Shown piece by piece: positions 25,101-33,800 of a stretch of DNA of 64,000 nt; within the stretch, counting starts at the first letter, position 1; the number at the start of each line of letters is the position of its first letter. Under the pieces are notes generated by a model. That model searched no databases. It saw only the letters and a program-made list of their open reading frames with translations, and was not told the DNA's origin. The translations under genes were made by a program, and so were the position numbers. The stretch is from Bacteroidota bacterium (GTDB lineage: Bacteria > Bacteroidota > Bacteroidia > Flavobacteriales > Weeksellaceae), in NCBI GenBank assembly GCA_023393915.1, contig JAEXBS010000021.1, positions 124,001 through 188,000 of the forward strand, written 5' to 3'.

Positions 25101-28024
25101 GAGTAGCTCAGTGGAGCGTGAGCGCAAAGGATGGCGATAGGTACAATGATTTACAAGTGCAAGTTCAGTTAGCAGCGCTTGATGCGGTAGAGACTAAAAC
25201 CGTTAACCTTCCTATGGATCGGCCAAGCGATTCCCTCCAAGTGGAAACTTTGGTGTTTAGAGATCGACTAGAGCCCGGGACGAAGGAAAAGTGGAGTTTT
25301 AAAATCACCTATCCAAACGAGCAGATCAAAAAAACGGAAGTTTTAGCCACTCTATACGATGAAAGTTTAGATCAATTTGCTAAAAACGAGCTATTATGGC
25401 AAGAGAGGAACTTCGCAAATACTTTCTATACTTCCTATGCTACTTCCGATCCCTTGGAAAGCTTTAGTATTTCCGAGAGAATTCCTTACCAAAGAGGAAG
25501 GCCTGTAGAAAGGCCAAGCTTTAGGTGGTTCGATCGTGGATTATTAAGTAGATATGATGTGGGCAATACATCCGGAGTGGTAATTCGAGGACAATCGAGC
25601 GTTGCAAGAGTAAATGAAGAGGCCTTAGATATGATGGCTGCTCCAGCAGCTGAGAAATCAGCAAAAGCCGAAAGCGCAGTGCAAGAAGATGATTCCACCG
25701 CTTCTGTGAAAGTGAGAGAGAATTTAAATGAAACCGCTTTTTTCTTCCCTGAACTTCAAACCGAAGCAAAAGGAGAGTTCAGTTTTGATTTCACGGTTCC
25801 AGATGCTTTGACGCGTTGGAAACTTCAGATTCTTGCCCATACTAAAAACATGCAGACCGGAAGACTTGAAAAGCAAGTCGTGACAGAGAAAAAACTTTCT
25901 ATTTCACCTAATTATCCTCGATTCTTAAGAGCGGGAGATGAGGTTGTACTGAGGGCTAGTATTTCGAATCGTACTAAAGAGGCGCTTAATGGAGAAGCTG
26001 GGCTCGAGATCATTGATGCCCGGAGTGGAAAGAATTTAAACCAAGAATTTGGTTTAAAACAGGCCACTGCTGCTTTTTCACTTTTAGGTGAGAAGACCAG
26101 TGCGGTTAGTTTTAGTTTTAAGGTTCCGGAAAATACGGTTCCTGTCCTTCTTCGTTTTTCAGCAAAATCAAGCGCGTTCACGGACGCAGAGCAGAAAATG
26201 GTTCCAGTGATTTCTAACCGTAAATTGGTGACAGAAAGTAGGGCTATTTTGGTGCGCTCTCAGGAGTCTAAGAGCTATGAAATTCCAGGGATACTTTCTG
26301 GAAACTCCACTACAGTAGTTCCGGTTGCCGCCCATTTGGAACTCGTAACTCAGCCCATTTGGGAAATTTTATTTGCTTTACCTTCTTTAAAAAACGATAC
26401 CTATAAATCGGCCGATGTTCAGTTCAATAAATGGTTTTCGGATGTTATTGCAATGGAGCTCTTTGAAAAGAACCCTAAGTTAGAGCAGATCTTTAATAAG
26501 TACCGCAGTTCTGGGCAGCTCATATCTGATTTAGAAAAGAATCAGGAGTTGAAAGAAGTTTTATTGCAAGAGACCCCATGGGTCATGGAAGCTAAAAATG
26601 AGAAAGAGCAAATGGAGCGTATCAGCAGGTTATTTGACCTCTCGACAATGAACCAATCGGTAGTGACCGACTGGAGAAAACTTCAAGAGTTCCAAAACCC
26701 CGATGGAGGGTTTAGTTGGTATCCAGGTCTTTCTAGTTCCTACTTTACTTCACTAGAACTTCTAAAGAATTTAGGAAGACTTCAAAAATTAATCAAGACG
26801 GATTTAGGTAGTTATGCGCCTGAATTAAGTACGGTGGTTTCTAGATTGATTGAATTCACCGATAGTGAAATTGGAAGGTATGTACAGGAGCCTTCAAAAT
26901 ACTATTATACCAATACTTCTTTAAACTATTTAGATGCAAGAAGATACTGGGAGAAAACTTATCCTTTGAAAGGTTACGGTAAGCAAATCAAGGACTACTT
27001 AGTTAAAAAGATTCCTAGTGTGAAATTAGAAGATTACACTTTTTACGGACTTCATAGAGTTGCTCTTTTGTCCCAGCACTACGGTCTTTCTACTACCAGT
27101 ACTAAGCTGCTCACTTACCTTAAAGATACCTCGGTAGAATCCGAGCTTCAGGGTAGGTATTGGAAATCGAACCTCAGTTCATGGAGCGGTAGAGAGTCCA
27201 AGGTGTCCAATCATGCGGGCGCTCTTGAGGCTTTTCAAACCCTAAAACCAAGCGATAAAAAGTTACTGGAAGAGCTGAAAATTTGGCTTCTGACTCAGAA
27301 AAATGTAGGAGGATGGGACAGCTCAAGATCTACAGCAGAAGTTATTTTCTTAATGTTGGAATCAGGTGCTTCTTGGGAGGTAATGCCAGAGGATCAAACT
27401 CATGTGGTTTGGGGAGGTGAAAGCTTGAAGAAAAATCCAGAGCTCCCAGGTTATGTAAAGGAAAGTCGTACGAGCGAGGCGCTTAATCCTCTTTACGGCA
27501 AAGTGGAAATAACACAAAGCGGGAATGCACCGGTAATGGGAGGACTCTTTGTCCAATATTATGAAGACTTAGATAAAATCCAAGCTTCTTCCACTGTCGT
27601 TCGAGTGGAAAGAGAGCATTATCGAGTGAAAAAGACGGTGAATGGAGAGCAGTTGGATCCCCTTACCCTACAGAGTCCACTAAAAGTCGGAGATCGTATT
27701 CGAGTTCGAATCATCCTCAATACGGATCGTCCAATGGAATTCATGCATTTAAGAGATCAGAGAGCTGCGGGGATGGAACCTGTCGAAGCGCTTTCGGGAT
27801 ATCGGTATAATCATGGCCTAGGTTATTACCAAGCCCAAGGAGATACGGCTACGGACTTCTTTATTGAAAGACTTAGCAAAGGAAAACATGTTTTCGAATA
27901 CGACCTGGTGGCTAACGCTGAGGGTATTTATTCTTTGGGGGTAGCTACTCTTCAAAATTATTATGCACCGGAGATGACTTCAAGTTCCAAAGGTGGAAAA
28001 ACCGAGATTGAACCCATGAAATAA
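22169..28024 (+). CDS. Alpha-2-macroglobulin family protein without thioester motif
   Basis: A 1951-residue secreted or envelope protein from ATG 22169, the start giving the cleanest signal peptide (hydrophobic core then ISAQS). The N-terminal 500 residues are helical and unusual. The MG2-type region begins near residue 550 (FLDRAIYRPGQRVYFKGVL), the A2M domain is near residue 1210 (DALTRWKLQILAHTK), and an alpha-alpha toroid region follows (NPDGGFSWYPG, YFTSLELLKNLG). At the thioester position, where relatives have a CxEQ, this protein reads NDTYKSADVQFNKWF with no Cys. Bacterial members protect against proteases; without a thioester, covalent trapping is not possible. Confidence 0.88.
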   Translation: MNKVFSIFDFKAAFWILLLVFLPFLSISAQSTYEELWNKVEQNSKQGLYKSSLPLLEQIENKAVKESNAQELIRSLKAQFNVLSSTQDDPESTLVSDFFRKIDTLSAELKGQDLLVYEVLKGEFLYEYFEQNEWRITQRTGMVEEGLETIETWSALNFKKELDAHYKSLENKKKSLELVSLNSYKSLFDNTKDLEYFPSLWMYSQLEYIDFLSNWSLFTPNERKENDKKITSIFQELQTGSSGNALLYLKLAELNWQCEQNACEDRLEKFADLLKDPTQGEYKAKIQAEYTDELIKKEEFSKALVYIEEIKPQLKGNRFLPEILQNEKEILQSSLTLTYPSVATPSLDLHFIADHKNAKELKVNIYNGTKDKEGFLRIAQSSWDEKRFNDLQKTLVRTEVIALPQTKDFKRHRTSLRLEALPPGLYVAEYSVEESERKWTYFIISKDRLLLRTQDAKEKEGSRYELVDRMNGQPLSNQKLEILETVGKESRKLPAVVSSSDGSLTLIDSDQKNRYRYLLLYNDQKGSYALMNRYGSNYYQESPSVETFFSTQLFLDRAIYRPGQRVYFKGVLTEWDQKKETSKVVESASQTLTLFDSNGQEITSEDFTTNEMGSFNGSFLLPSSVLPGQFNMQVSSKDFKSSYTGDTNYFSVEEYKRPRFELEVEDIKGEYRYGETLLLKGKALTFSGVPIADTKIQYEIKKEDIRWRYFRFFPQNRSVQNSILGEVTTDANGFFEVPVHLEKDSNSKGIQVERYRTVFSLTDQSGETQSTEKTFQVASVSHYIESSAKELYLDHEPTKVKVQLKNYSGQTLDKSYFVTLEKRKSPNRVLRATYASNVQDFTKYSREEFVKYFPYDPFDKSEVLGSYPVEKVLKKDEKKQTSELDLGRLAPGSYTLRLYNKEGNDTIKVEEHFEVYNRKRLSQEQKPFLKVAASQEKLSLDKSVELYAFSSVPNARALFLVQNGNGKTNMHSVPFKNGVAQWSVSAKDGDRYNDLQVQVQLAALDAVETKTVNLPMDRPSDSLQVETLVFRDRLEPGTKEKWSFKITYPNEQIKKTEVLATLYDESLDQFAKNELLWQERNFANTFYTSYATSDPLESFSISERIPYQRGRPVERPSFRWFDRGLLSRYDVGNTSGVVIRGQSSVARVNEEALDMMAAPAAEKSAKAESAVQEDDSTASVKVRENLNETAFFFPELQTEAKGEFSFDFTVPDALTRWKLQILAHTKNMQTGRLEKQVVTEKKLSISPNYPRFLRAGDEVVLRASISNRTKEALNGEAGLEIIDARSGKNLNQEFGLKQATAAFSLLGEKTSAVSFSFKVPENTVPVLLRFSAKSSAFTDAEQKMVPVISNRKLVTESRAILVRSQESKSYEIPGILSGNSTTVVPVAAHLELVTQPIWEILFALPSLKNDTYKSADVQFNKWFSDVIAMELFEKNPKLEQIFNKYRSSGQLISDLEKNQELKEVLLQETPWVMEAKNEKEQMERISRLFDLSTMNQSVVTDWRKLQEFQNPDGGFSWYPGLSSSYFTSLELLKNLGRLQKLIKTDLGSYAPELSTVVSRLIEFTDSEIGRYVQEPSKYYYTNTSLNYLDARRYWEKTYPLKGYGKQIKDYLVKKIPSVKLEDYTFYGLHRVALLSQHYGLSTTSTKLLTYLKDTSVESELQGRYWKSNLSSWSGRESKVSNHAGALEAFQTLKPSDKKLLEELKIWLLTQKNVGGWDSSRSTAEVIFLMLESGASWEVMPEDQTHVVWGGESLKKNPELPGYVKESRTSEALNPLYGKVEITQSGNAPVMGGLFVQYYEDLDKIQASSTVVRVEREHYRVKKTVNGEQLDPLTLQSPLKVGDRIRVRIILNTDRPMEFMHLRDQRAAGMEPVEALSGYRYNHGLGYYQAQGDTATDFFIERLSKGKHVFEYDLVANAEGIYSLGVATLQNYYAPEMTSSSKGGKTEIEPMK

Positions 28025-28056
28025 GAGAAATCCAGATTTTTTTTTCAGTAATAAAG

Positions 28057-28093
28057 TAAGCGGTCTTTTCTAGGAGAGGCCGCTTATTTTTTA
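28057..28093 (+). terminator. Terminator after the alpha-2-macroglobulin gene
   Basis: TAAGCGG and CCGCTTA form the stem around a 16-base loop, followed by six T residues. It lies 33 bases after the stop codon. Confidence 0.75.
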
Positions 28094-28220
28094 ATCCTTG
28101 GGTAAATTCAAATCCCTTAAAACTGTGGATGAAGGGATCATATTTAGGGATCGGGTTAGAACAGTAGATTGGCTTTCGTTTTTTTTCTAAAAAAGATTTA
28201 ACTTTATCGAAAGAAAATCA

Positions 28221-28802
28221 ATGAAAAATAAATCTTTTTGGATTTTGTGCTTTCTTCTTTTTGTGATTTCGGTCTCAGCTCAGAAGAAAGAAAGTGAAAA
28301 GTTTTGGGAGCGTCTAAGTTCTTTGTGTGGAAAATCCTTTGAAGGAGAGATTAAAAACGGAGGAAAACCGGAGGATGGTTTTTCTGGAAAGCGGTTGGTA
28401 ATGCAGATGCTTTCTTGTGAAAATAATCAGATTAAGATCCCATTTTATGTCGGAGAAGATAAGAGTCGGACTTGGATTATTACTCGAGATAATGAGGGAC
28501 TGCTTTCCTTAAGGCATGAGCATAGAAAGAGTGACGGAGTAATGGATGAAATAACGAACTACGGTGGGAAAAGCACGAACCAAGGGTTAGAGCACCTTCA
28601 GATTTTCCCTGCCAATACGCTTACAGCCTCGATGCTTCCTGCAGCCGCAGCCAATGTGTGGTTTTTAGGTTTGGATGAAAAATCCTTTTCGTACAGCTTG
28701 CAGCGAATGGGACAGCAACGGATTTTTACTGTAGCGTTTGATTTACAAACTCCCATTGAATTTGATGATCGGCCTTGGGGCTATACTAATAATTCGAAAT
28801 AG
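28221..28802 (+). CDS. Secreted protein of unknown function
   Basis: A 193-residue protein with a signal peptide ending VSAQK. The body has recurring features of an unnamed secreted family seen in Bacteroidota and Proteobacteria: LCGKSFEGEI, IPFYVGEDKSRTWIITR, LRHEHRKSDGVMDEITNYGG and FPANTLTASMLPAAAANVW. I know no biochemical function for it. It is three bases ahead of the DUF1569 gene, so the two are likely co-transcribed. Confidence 0.75.
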   Translation: MKNKSFWILCFLLFVISVSAQKKESEKFWERLSSLCGKSFEGEIKNGGKPEDGFSGKRLVMQMLSCENNQIKIPFYVGEDKSRTWIITRDNEGLLSLRHEHRKSDGVMDEITNYGGKSTNQGLEHLQIFPANTLTASMLPAAAANVWFLGLDEKSFSYSLQRMGQQRIFTVAFDLQTPIEFDDRPWGYTNNSK

Positions 28803-28804
28803 AA

Positions 28805-29263
28805 ATGAACGATTCCTTATTTGACGCAACTACGGTGAAAGCACTGAGTTTGCGCATTGAATCCTTAGATAAAGATGTAATGCCGGAGTGGGGGCGTATG
28901 GACTCTGCTCAGATGCTCGCCCATTTGAATAGACAGTACATGTATGTTTTTCAAGCCCATAAATTAGAAAAGCCAAGTAAAATTAAGCAGTTTGTTCTTC
29001 GAAATATGCTACTTCCCCAGCTTATAAGCCCGACGCCTTACCGAAAAAACTTGCCCACTACAAAAGTGTATAAGGTGATTGATGAGAGGGATTTTAATAA
29101 GGAGAAGAAAGAACTTCTCGCGAATCTCGAGCGGACCCGCCAGTTGGGCTCCGAGGCTTTTGAAGGGAAGCAACATCTGAATTTTGGAAAACTTTCCTCT
29201 CAGCAGTGGGACCGCTTATTAAGAAAGCATATTGAGCACCATTTGGTGCAATTTGGAGTTTAA
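28805..29263 (+). CDS. DUF1569 (DinB-like) protein
   Basis: A 152-residue cytoplasmic helical protein of the DUF1569 family, part of the DinB/YfiT-like superfamily. It shows PEWGRMDSAQMLAHLNRQYMYV near the N-terminus and WDRLLRKHIEHHLVQFGV at the end, where conserved histidines could form a metal site. Relatives include thiol-dependent enzymes, but no activity is established for this family. It follows the secreted protein by three bases. Confidence 0.8.
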   Translation: MNDSLFDATTVKALSLRIESLDKDVMPEWGRMDSAQMLAHLNRQYMYVFQAHKLEKPSKIKQFVLRNMLLPQLISPTPYRKNLPTTKVYKVIDERDFNKEKKELLANLERTRQLGSEAFEGKQHLNFGKLSSQQWDRLLRKHIEHHLVQFGV

Positions 29264-29274
29264 ACTGGATTAAG

Positions 29275-29748
29275 ATGAAAAGGGTCTATTGGATTTTTGT
29301 ATTGGTTTTTCTTCTTTTCCCCTTGCCTTTTTTAGCGCAAGATTATCCACAGGTTCTTTTGAACAATAAAAAGCCTTTTGAAGGCGTACTTCGTGGGAAA
29401 TCAAGCGCAACCGATCTTCAAATTTATATTTTACAAGTAAAGAAAAAGAACTTATCTACCTACCTGATCACAGGATATTCTTTGGTGGAGCAAACCAAGC
29501 GTGACTTTGTAGGTGAAGTTTCTTTTAGTCCAGCTAAAGGAAATGGAAAGCTAAAAACCCAATACGGCCAGTTTGAACTAAAGGAAAAGGGGGAGGACGA
29601 GCACAGCGGATCGTTTAAGGGAAGATTGATTTTTACTTATCATAAAGAGAAAAATTCCCAATCAATAAAAAACCCTTTTCTTCAATTTGTAGGTCGCTGG
29701 ACATCTTCTTCAGGGAAATTACAATTCACAACTCAATTTAAAAATTAA
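29275..29748 (+). CDS. Secreted protein of unknown function
   Basis: A 157-residue protein with a strong signal peptide (hydrophobic core then PFLAQD). The mature part is beta-rich and basic (GVLRGKSSATDLQIYILQVKK) with no motif I can name. It is packed between the DUF1569 gene and a small membrane protein, three bases before the latter, in a string of co-directed short genes. Confidence 0.65.
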   Translation: MKRVYWIFVLVFLLFPLPFLAQDYPQVLLNNKKPFEGVLRGKSSATDLQIYILQVKKKNLSTYLITGYSLVEQTKRDFVGEVSFSPAKGNGKLKTQYGQFELKEKGEDEHSGSFKGRLIFTYHKEKNSQSIKNPFLQFVGRWTSSSGKLQFTTQFKN

Positions 29749-29751
29749 CTA

Positions 29752-30162
29752 ATGAAAAAAGTATTTGCTGTAATTGCGGGTCTTTTGCTAGGTGCGGTGC
29801 TGATGACTTTGGTTCAAATGCTCGGGCATCAAATTTATCCACAACCTGAAGGTACGGACCCAAGTGATATGAACGCACTTTCTCAGTACGTCAAAACTGC
29901 TCCTTTTATGGCGCTTTTCTTTGTCATTCTTTCCTACGCCGTGGCAGCCTTTTCTAGTGGATACGTTTCTACTTTAATTGCAGGGGACCAAAAGAGACTT
30001 TACGCCCTGATTTGTGGAGCTGTATTTTTGATTCAGTCCGTTTTTATGATGCAAAGCCTTCCTACGCCTCTATGGTTTTGGATTTTAGGTATTTTGGTTT
30101 GGACCTTGGTGCTTCTGGGTTATAGGGTTGCAAGGCGTACTAATAAGTGCAAAGTCGGTTAA
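29752..30162 (+). CDS. Small four-helix membrane protein
   Basis: A 136-residue protein with four hydrophobic helices (around residues 4-26, 50-72, 80-99 and 105-124) and a basic tail (YRVARRTNK). No named domain is recognised. It lies between a secreted protein and an SRPBCC protein in the same orientation. Confidence 0.65.
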   Translation: MKKVFAVIAGLLLGAVLMTLVQMLGHQIYPQPEGTDPSDMNALSQYVKTAPFMALFFVILSYAVAAFSSGYVSTLIAGDQKRLYALICGAVFLIQSVFMMQSLPTPLWFWILGILVWTLVLLGYRVARRTNKCKVG

Positions 30163-30182
30163 AAACCTTTGAAAAATAAATT

Positions 30183-30722
30183 ATGAAACTACTTAAAAAA
30201 ATAGCCCTAGGTCTTTTAGCTCTTGTGGCCTTATGGCTCCTTGTGGCTGCATTCATTCCAGGAGCTACGCACTATGAAAAGTCAATTACAATCCAGGCTC
30301 CTACACAAAGAGTATGGCAAGAAATGAATTCTTTGAGAAAAATTGATCAGTGGAGTCCATGGAATGCTTTTGATCCTCAGATGAAAAAGACCTGGAGTGG
30401 AGAGACCGGAAAGGTTGGAGAGTCGATGCAATGGGAGGGAAACGAAAAAGCAGGAAAAGGAACCCAAACCCTAACGGCAATAGACCCTAAGGGAAAAACC
30501 CTCGAGTTAGAAATGTTATTTCTAACGCCTTACGAGAGTGAGGCTAAAGCAACTTATACTTTAGTGCCAGAGCAAGAGGGATCTAAGGTGACTTGGGGAT
30601 TTGATTCTACTATTCCTTATCCTTTCACCGTTATAAAGCTCTTTATGGATATGGAGAAAAGCATTGGGCCCGATTTTCAAAGAGGGTTAGAAGATTTAAA
30701 ACGCAGAGCCGAAAAGCCTTAA
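30183..30722 (+). CDS. SRPBCC family (polyketide-cyclase/START-like) protein
   Basis: A 179-residue protein with one N-terminal hydrophobic helix (about residues 7-28) followed by an SRPBCC domain beginning YEKSITIQAPTQRVWQEMNS. WSPWNAFDPQMKKTWSGETGKVGESMQW is the typical second strand region of the polyketide cyclase 2 group. The ligand is unknown. It is not similar enough to the carotenoid-cluster SRPBCC genes to be a copy of them. Confidence 0.82.
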   Translation: MKLLKKIALGLLALVALWLLVAAFIPGATHYEKSITIQAPTQRVWQEMNSLRKIDQWSPWNAFDPQMKKTWSGETGKVGESMQWEGNEKAGKGTQTLTAIDPKGKTLELEMLFLTPYESEAKATYTLVPEQEGSKVTWGFDSTIPYPFTVIKLFMDMEKSIGPDFQRGLEDLKRRAEKP

Positions 30723-30791
30723 TTTTAAAACGCTCTTCGAATTTTCCTTAAGCTATTCTATTTAGAGAGGTACTATAATAAAAAGGGCCTC

Positions 30792-31796
30792 TTATTTTTT
30801 GTAAAAATGATTGGGAAAAGCTTCTCTTGGGTTTTTTCTAAGAACGTTTAAACTAACCCAAGAACTTAGAAATCCCCATCCGTAAGAAAAAAGCTGTATG
30901 TAGGATGCAATCACCGAGAGCGCCGCAATACTAATGTTTAAGGTTTTTGCTAGGGCATGGAAAAAAATCAGAAAAGTGTAAAAACCGTAGAGAACCAAAA
31001 GTAGGGGACTTGAAAAAACATAATAAGCTACAATACCTAATAGGTATCCAATGAGAAACAAAGAAGGAAAAGCAAAACTAGCTTTGACGTATTTGGGATG
31101 TCTTTGATTTAGGATCGGTCGCGCTACACCAAATTGATACACCTGGCGAGAGAATTTCCCAAAGTCCGTTCTTCTTTTATGGTAGACCGCAATGGTATCA
31201 AAAAAAGCGGTTTGATAGCCTTTTTCCCAGAGCGTCATCGACAGGTCCGGGTCTTCTCCAATTCGTAAATCGGAAAATCCTCCGACCTCTTTAAAAACAG
31301 AGCGTTTTACCCCCATATTAAAACTTCGGGGTTGGAACTTGCCAATGCCCTTTTTTCTTCCTCGGATACCTCCGGTGGTAAAAAACGAGGTCATGGCATA
31401 AGAAATGGCCTTTTGCATTAAATTGAACCCTTTATGGGCTTTGTCGGCTCCTCCAAAAGCATCGGGCTCAAACGCCAAAATGGATTTTTTTATTTCCTCA
31501 ATATAATTCGTTTCTACAATAACATCACTGTCCACAAAAACTAGGTAGTCTCCTTTAGCTCGCGCAGCTCCGTAATTTCTTGAAAGCCCGGGGCCGGTAT
31601 TTTCTTTTCGGTAGAAACTGATTTGAAGACTCGATTCAAAGAGCTCGACGGTGGGGAGCAAAGCGATTTGAGACTCGTCGTCCACAATGATCACTTCGAA
31701 CTCTTTATCACTCTGCTGGCTTAAGGATTGAAGCAGTTCAAAAAGTTCGTCTTTTCGGTTATATATGGCAATGATAAGAGAAAGCGTCGGAGTCAA
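30792..31796 (-). CDS. Family 2 glycosyltransferase, membrane-anchored
   Basis: A 334-residue GT-A enzyme. The N-terminal domain shows LSLIIAIYNRKDELFELLQSL, EVIIVDDES and the DxD motif in DYLVFVDSDVIVE. SFNMGVKRSVFKEVGGFSDL and GEDPDLSMTLWEKGY are acceptor-side motifs. Two or three C-terminal hydrophobic helices anchor it in the membrane. The substrates cannot be inferred. It is 35 bases after the THUMP methyltransferase gene and probably transcribed with it. Confidence 0.88.
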   Translation of the reverse strand: MTPTLSLIIAIYNRKDELFELLQSLSQQSDKEFEVIIVDDESQIALLPTVELFESSLQISFYRKENTGPGLSRNYGAARAKGDYLVFVDSDVIVETNYIEEIKKSILAFEPDAFGGADKAHKGFNLMQKAISYAMTSFFTTGGIRGRKKGIGKFQPRSFNMGVKRSVFKEVGGFSDLRIGEDPDLSMTLWEKGYQTAFFDTIAVYHKRRTDFGKFSRQVYQFGVARPILNQRHPKYVKASFAFPSLFLIGYLLGIVAYYVFSSPLLLVLYGFYTFLIFFHALAKTLNISIAALSVIASYIQLFSYGWGFLSSWVSLNVLRKNPREAFPNHFYKK

Positions 31797-31831
31797 AGGA
31801 GTTGTATTTTTATTGTTTTTAAGTTGAAGGG

Positions 31832-32989
31832 TTAGTCTTGTTTCTTTTGTTTTTTACTGCCTTCGTACATCTCGTATTGTAAGAAACGGGTTTCGAGTTT
31901 CCCATTGAAGAGCTTAATTTTTCTAGAAGGTCTCAGTCCGATCTTCTTAAAGGCCTCTAGATCAGCTGTGATCAGGTAGGCTAGAGTATTGGGATAGGAA
32001 GATTTAAATGTATCCCCAATTTTGGTATAAAAGGCCTCGTCATCAATCGATAGCCGCTCGTCGTATGGCGGATTAAAGACGATCAATAGTGGAAAGAGCT
32101 CCTTTTTACTTTCAAAGAAATCTTGGTGTTTTAAAGTAATGACTTCATCCAGTTCTACGGCTTCAATGTTTTTTTGCGCCAAGCGCAGCGTAGCTTCATT
32201 AATGTCATAACCCCAGATTTGTCCATCGAACGGTTTGATTCGTTTTAACCTAAATTCTTTAATGGAGCGGAAAAGTTCGGAATCAAAATTCTTCCAATTT
32301 TCAAAAGCAAAATTCTTTCGATAAAGCTGTGCCGGTAGTTCTAGGGCTTTCATGGCAGCTTCGATAACCAAAGTTCCGGACCCGCACATCGGGTCTAAAA
32401 AATTACCTTTTCCATCCCATCCCGCTAGTTGCAAGAGTCCTGCCGCTAAAACTTCATTAATGGGCGCCTCGCCGGAGGACTTTCTATAGCCTCTTTTGAA
32501 TAAAGGATCCCCGGAGGAATCAAGAGCTAGGGTTATATCATCTTGATCTATATGGAGGTGGAATTTAATCTCTGGGTTGCGGGTATCTACATTGGGACGT
32601 GTCCCTAAGTGGGTTCGAAAATAATCGACCAGTGCATCCTTGGCTTTTAAAGTAATGAATCGTGAATGCTTGAAGGTTTCTGAGTGTACGGTAGCATCAA
32701 AAGAAAAGGACTGTTCGGGTCTTAAGTACTTGTCCCAAGGGAAACGGTAGAGTTTTTCATAAAACTTATCTTCATTGTAGGCACGAAACTGAAAAACAGG
32801 TACTAGAATCTTAACGGCTAATCTTAAGGAATAATTCGCTTTGTATAGAAATCCTAAATCCCCTTTGCACGTCACTGCGCGGTTCTTGATCTCAACGTCT
32901 CTTCCCCCAAGGGCTCGGACTTCTTCGGCCAAAGAGTTTTCTAGTCCGTAAAAAGTTTTAATCTGTATCTCAAGGTCTTGGGTGTTCAT
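31832..32989 (-). CDS. THUMP-domain class I RNA methyltransferase
   Basis: A 385-residue protein with an N-terminal THUMP RNA-binding domain (about residues 40-150) and a C-terminal Rossmann methyltransferase. FLDPMCGSGTLVIEAAMKA is the SAM site and FNPPYDERLS is the catalytic NPPY motif. It resembles the N-terminal half of RlmL, which makes m2G2445 in 23S rRNA, so rRNA guanine N2-methylation is the likely role. It is divergent from the next methyltransferase gene. Confidence 0.85.
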   Translation of the reverse strand: MNTQDLEIQIKTFYGLENSLAEEVRALGGRDVEIKNRAVTCKGDLGFLYKANYSLRLAVKILVPVFQFRAYNEDKFYEKLYRFPWDKYLRPEQSFSFDATVHSETFKHSRFITLKAKDALVDYFRTHLGTRPNVDTRNPEIKFHLHIDQDDITLALDSSGDPLFKRGYRKSSGEAPINEVLAAGLLQLAGWDGKGNFLDPMCGSGTLVIEAAMKALELPAQLYRKNFAFENWKNFDSELFRSIKEFRLKRIKPFDGQIWGYDINEATLRLAQKNIEAVELDEVITLKHQDFFESKKELFPLLIVFNPPYDERLSIDDEAFYTKIGDTFKSSYPNTLAYLITADLEAFKKIGLRPSRKIKLFNGKLETRFLQYEMYEGSKKQKKQD

Positions 32990-33070
32990 AGTGGAATCTT
33001 AGGTTGAATAGTGGAAGTGATTTTTATCTCTTTAGGCTTCCTCTTGGGCAAATTTAGTTATTTTTGCACA

Positions 33071-33796
33071 ATGGAATGGTTCAAAACTTGGTTCAATTCG
33101 CCTTATTATCATCTCTTATATCAGAACCGAGATTTTAAGGAAGCGGAAGATTTCTTATTAAAATTACTTGAAGCCCTAAAACTTCCAGCAGCGTCAAGTA
33201 TTATTGATTTAGCTTGTGGGAAAGGAAGGCATAGTATTTTCTTAAATGCAGCTGGTCATAAAGTTCTTGGACTAGACCTCTCTGAAGAAAGTATATATGC
33301 AGATAAAAATTACGAGAACGAGCATCTGGAATTCCGTGTACACGATATGCGCGATCCCATTGATTCTGAGCCTGTAGATGCGGTATTTAATTTGTTTACG
33401 AGTTTTGGATATTTCACCGATGCAAAGGACGATGAAAAAGTATTTAAGGCGGTAAGTGATGTACTGAAACCGGGAGGGTATTTCGTGCTGGATTTCTTGA
33501 ATCGTGAGCAGGTGATCTCTTCATTAGTCCCAAAAACTATTCTAGAGCGTGGTGAAATCACTTTTCATATCGAGAAGCAGATTGCTCAGCCTTACGTCAG
33601 AAAAGAAATTCGCTTCGAAGCAGAAGGAAAAGACCATTTTTTCTTTGAGCAAGTAAAGCTTCATACCCAAGAGGATATTGAGCAGCTGGCTGGAAAGTTT
33701 GAATTGGAGAAAATCTTCCAATGGGGAGATTATGACTTAAATCCTTTCGTGAAAGAAGCTTCACCTAGATCGATTACAGTATTTAGAAAAAAATAA
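33071..33796 (+). CDS. Class I SAM-dependent methyltransferase
   Basis: A 241-residue methyltransferase from ATG 33071. This start gives the conserved-looking opening WFKTWFNSPYYHLLYQNRD, and the extension upstream would contain the promoter box. The SAM motif is SIIDLACGKGRHSIFL at about residues 44-59, with VFNLFTSFGYF as motif IV. Substrate unknown. A TATTTTTG box at 33059-33066 ends only four bases before the start, so the mRNA could be leaderless. The ZIP transporter gene follows after four bases. Confidence 0.85.
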   Translation: MEWFKTWFNSPYYHLLYQNRDFKEAEDFLLKLLEALKLPAASSIIDLACGKGRHSIFLNAAGHKVLGLDLSEESIYADKNYENEHLEFRVHDMRDPIDSEPVDAVFNLFTSFGYFTDAKDDEKVFKAVSDVLKPGGYFVLDFLNREQVISSLVPKTILERGEITFHIEKQIAQPYVRKEIRFEAEGKDHFFFEQVKLHTQEDIEQLAGKFELEKIFQWGDYDLNPFVKEASPRSITVFRKK

Positions 33797-33800
33797 TACG

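Noticed and set aside
30723..30791. Hairpin between the SRPBCC gene and the glycosyltransferase
   Set aside because: Only about five pairs (AGAGG with CCTCT) with a long loop; too weak to call a terminator.
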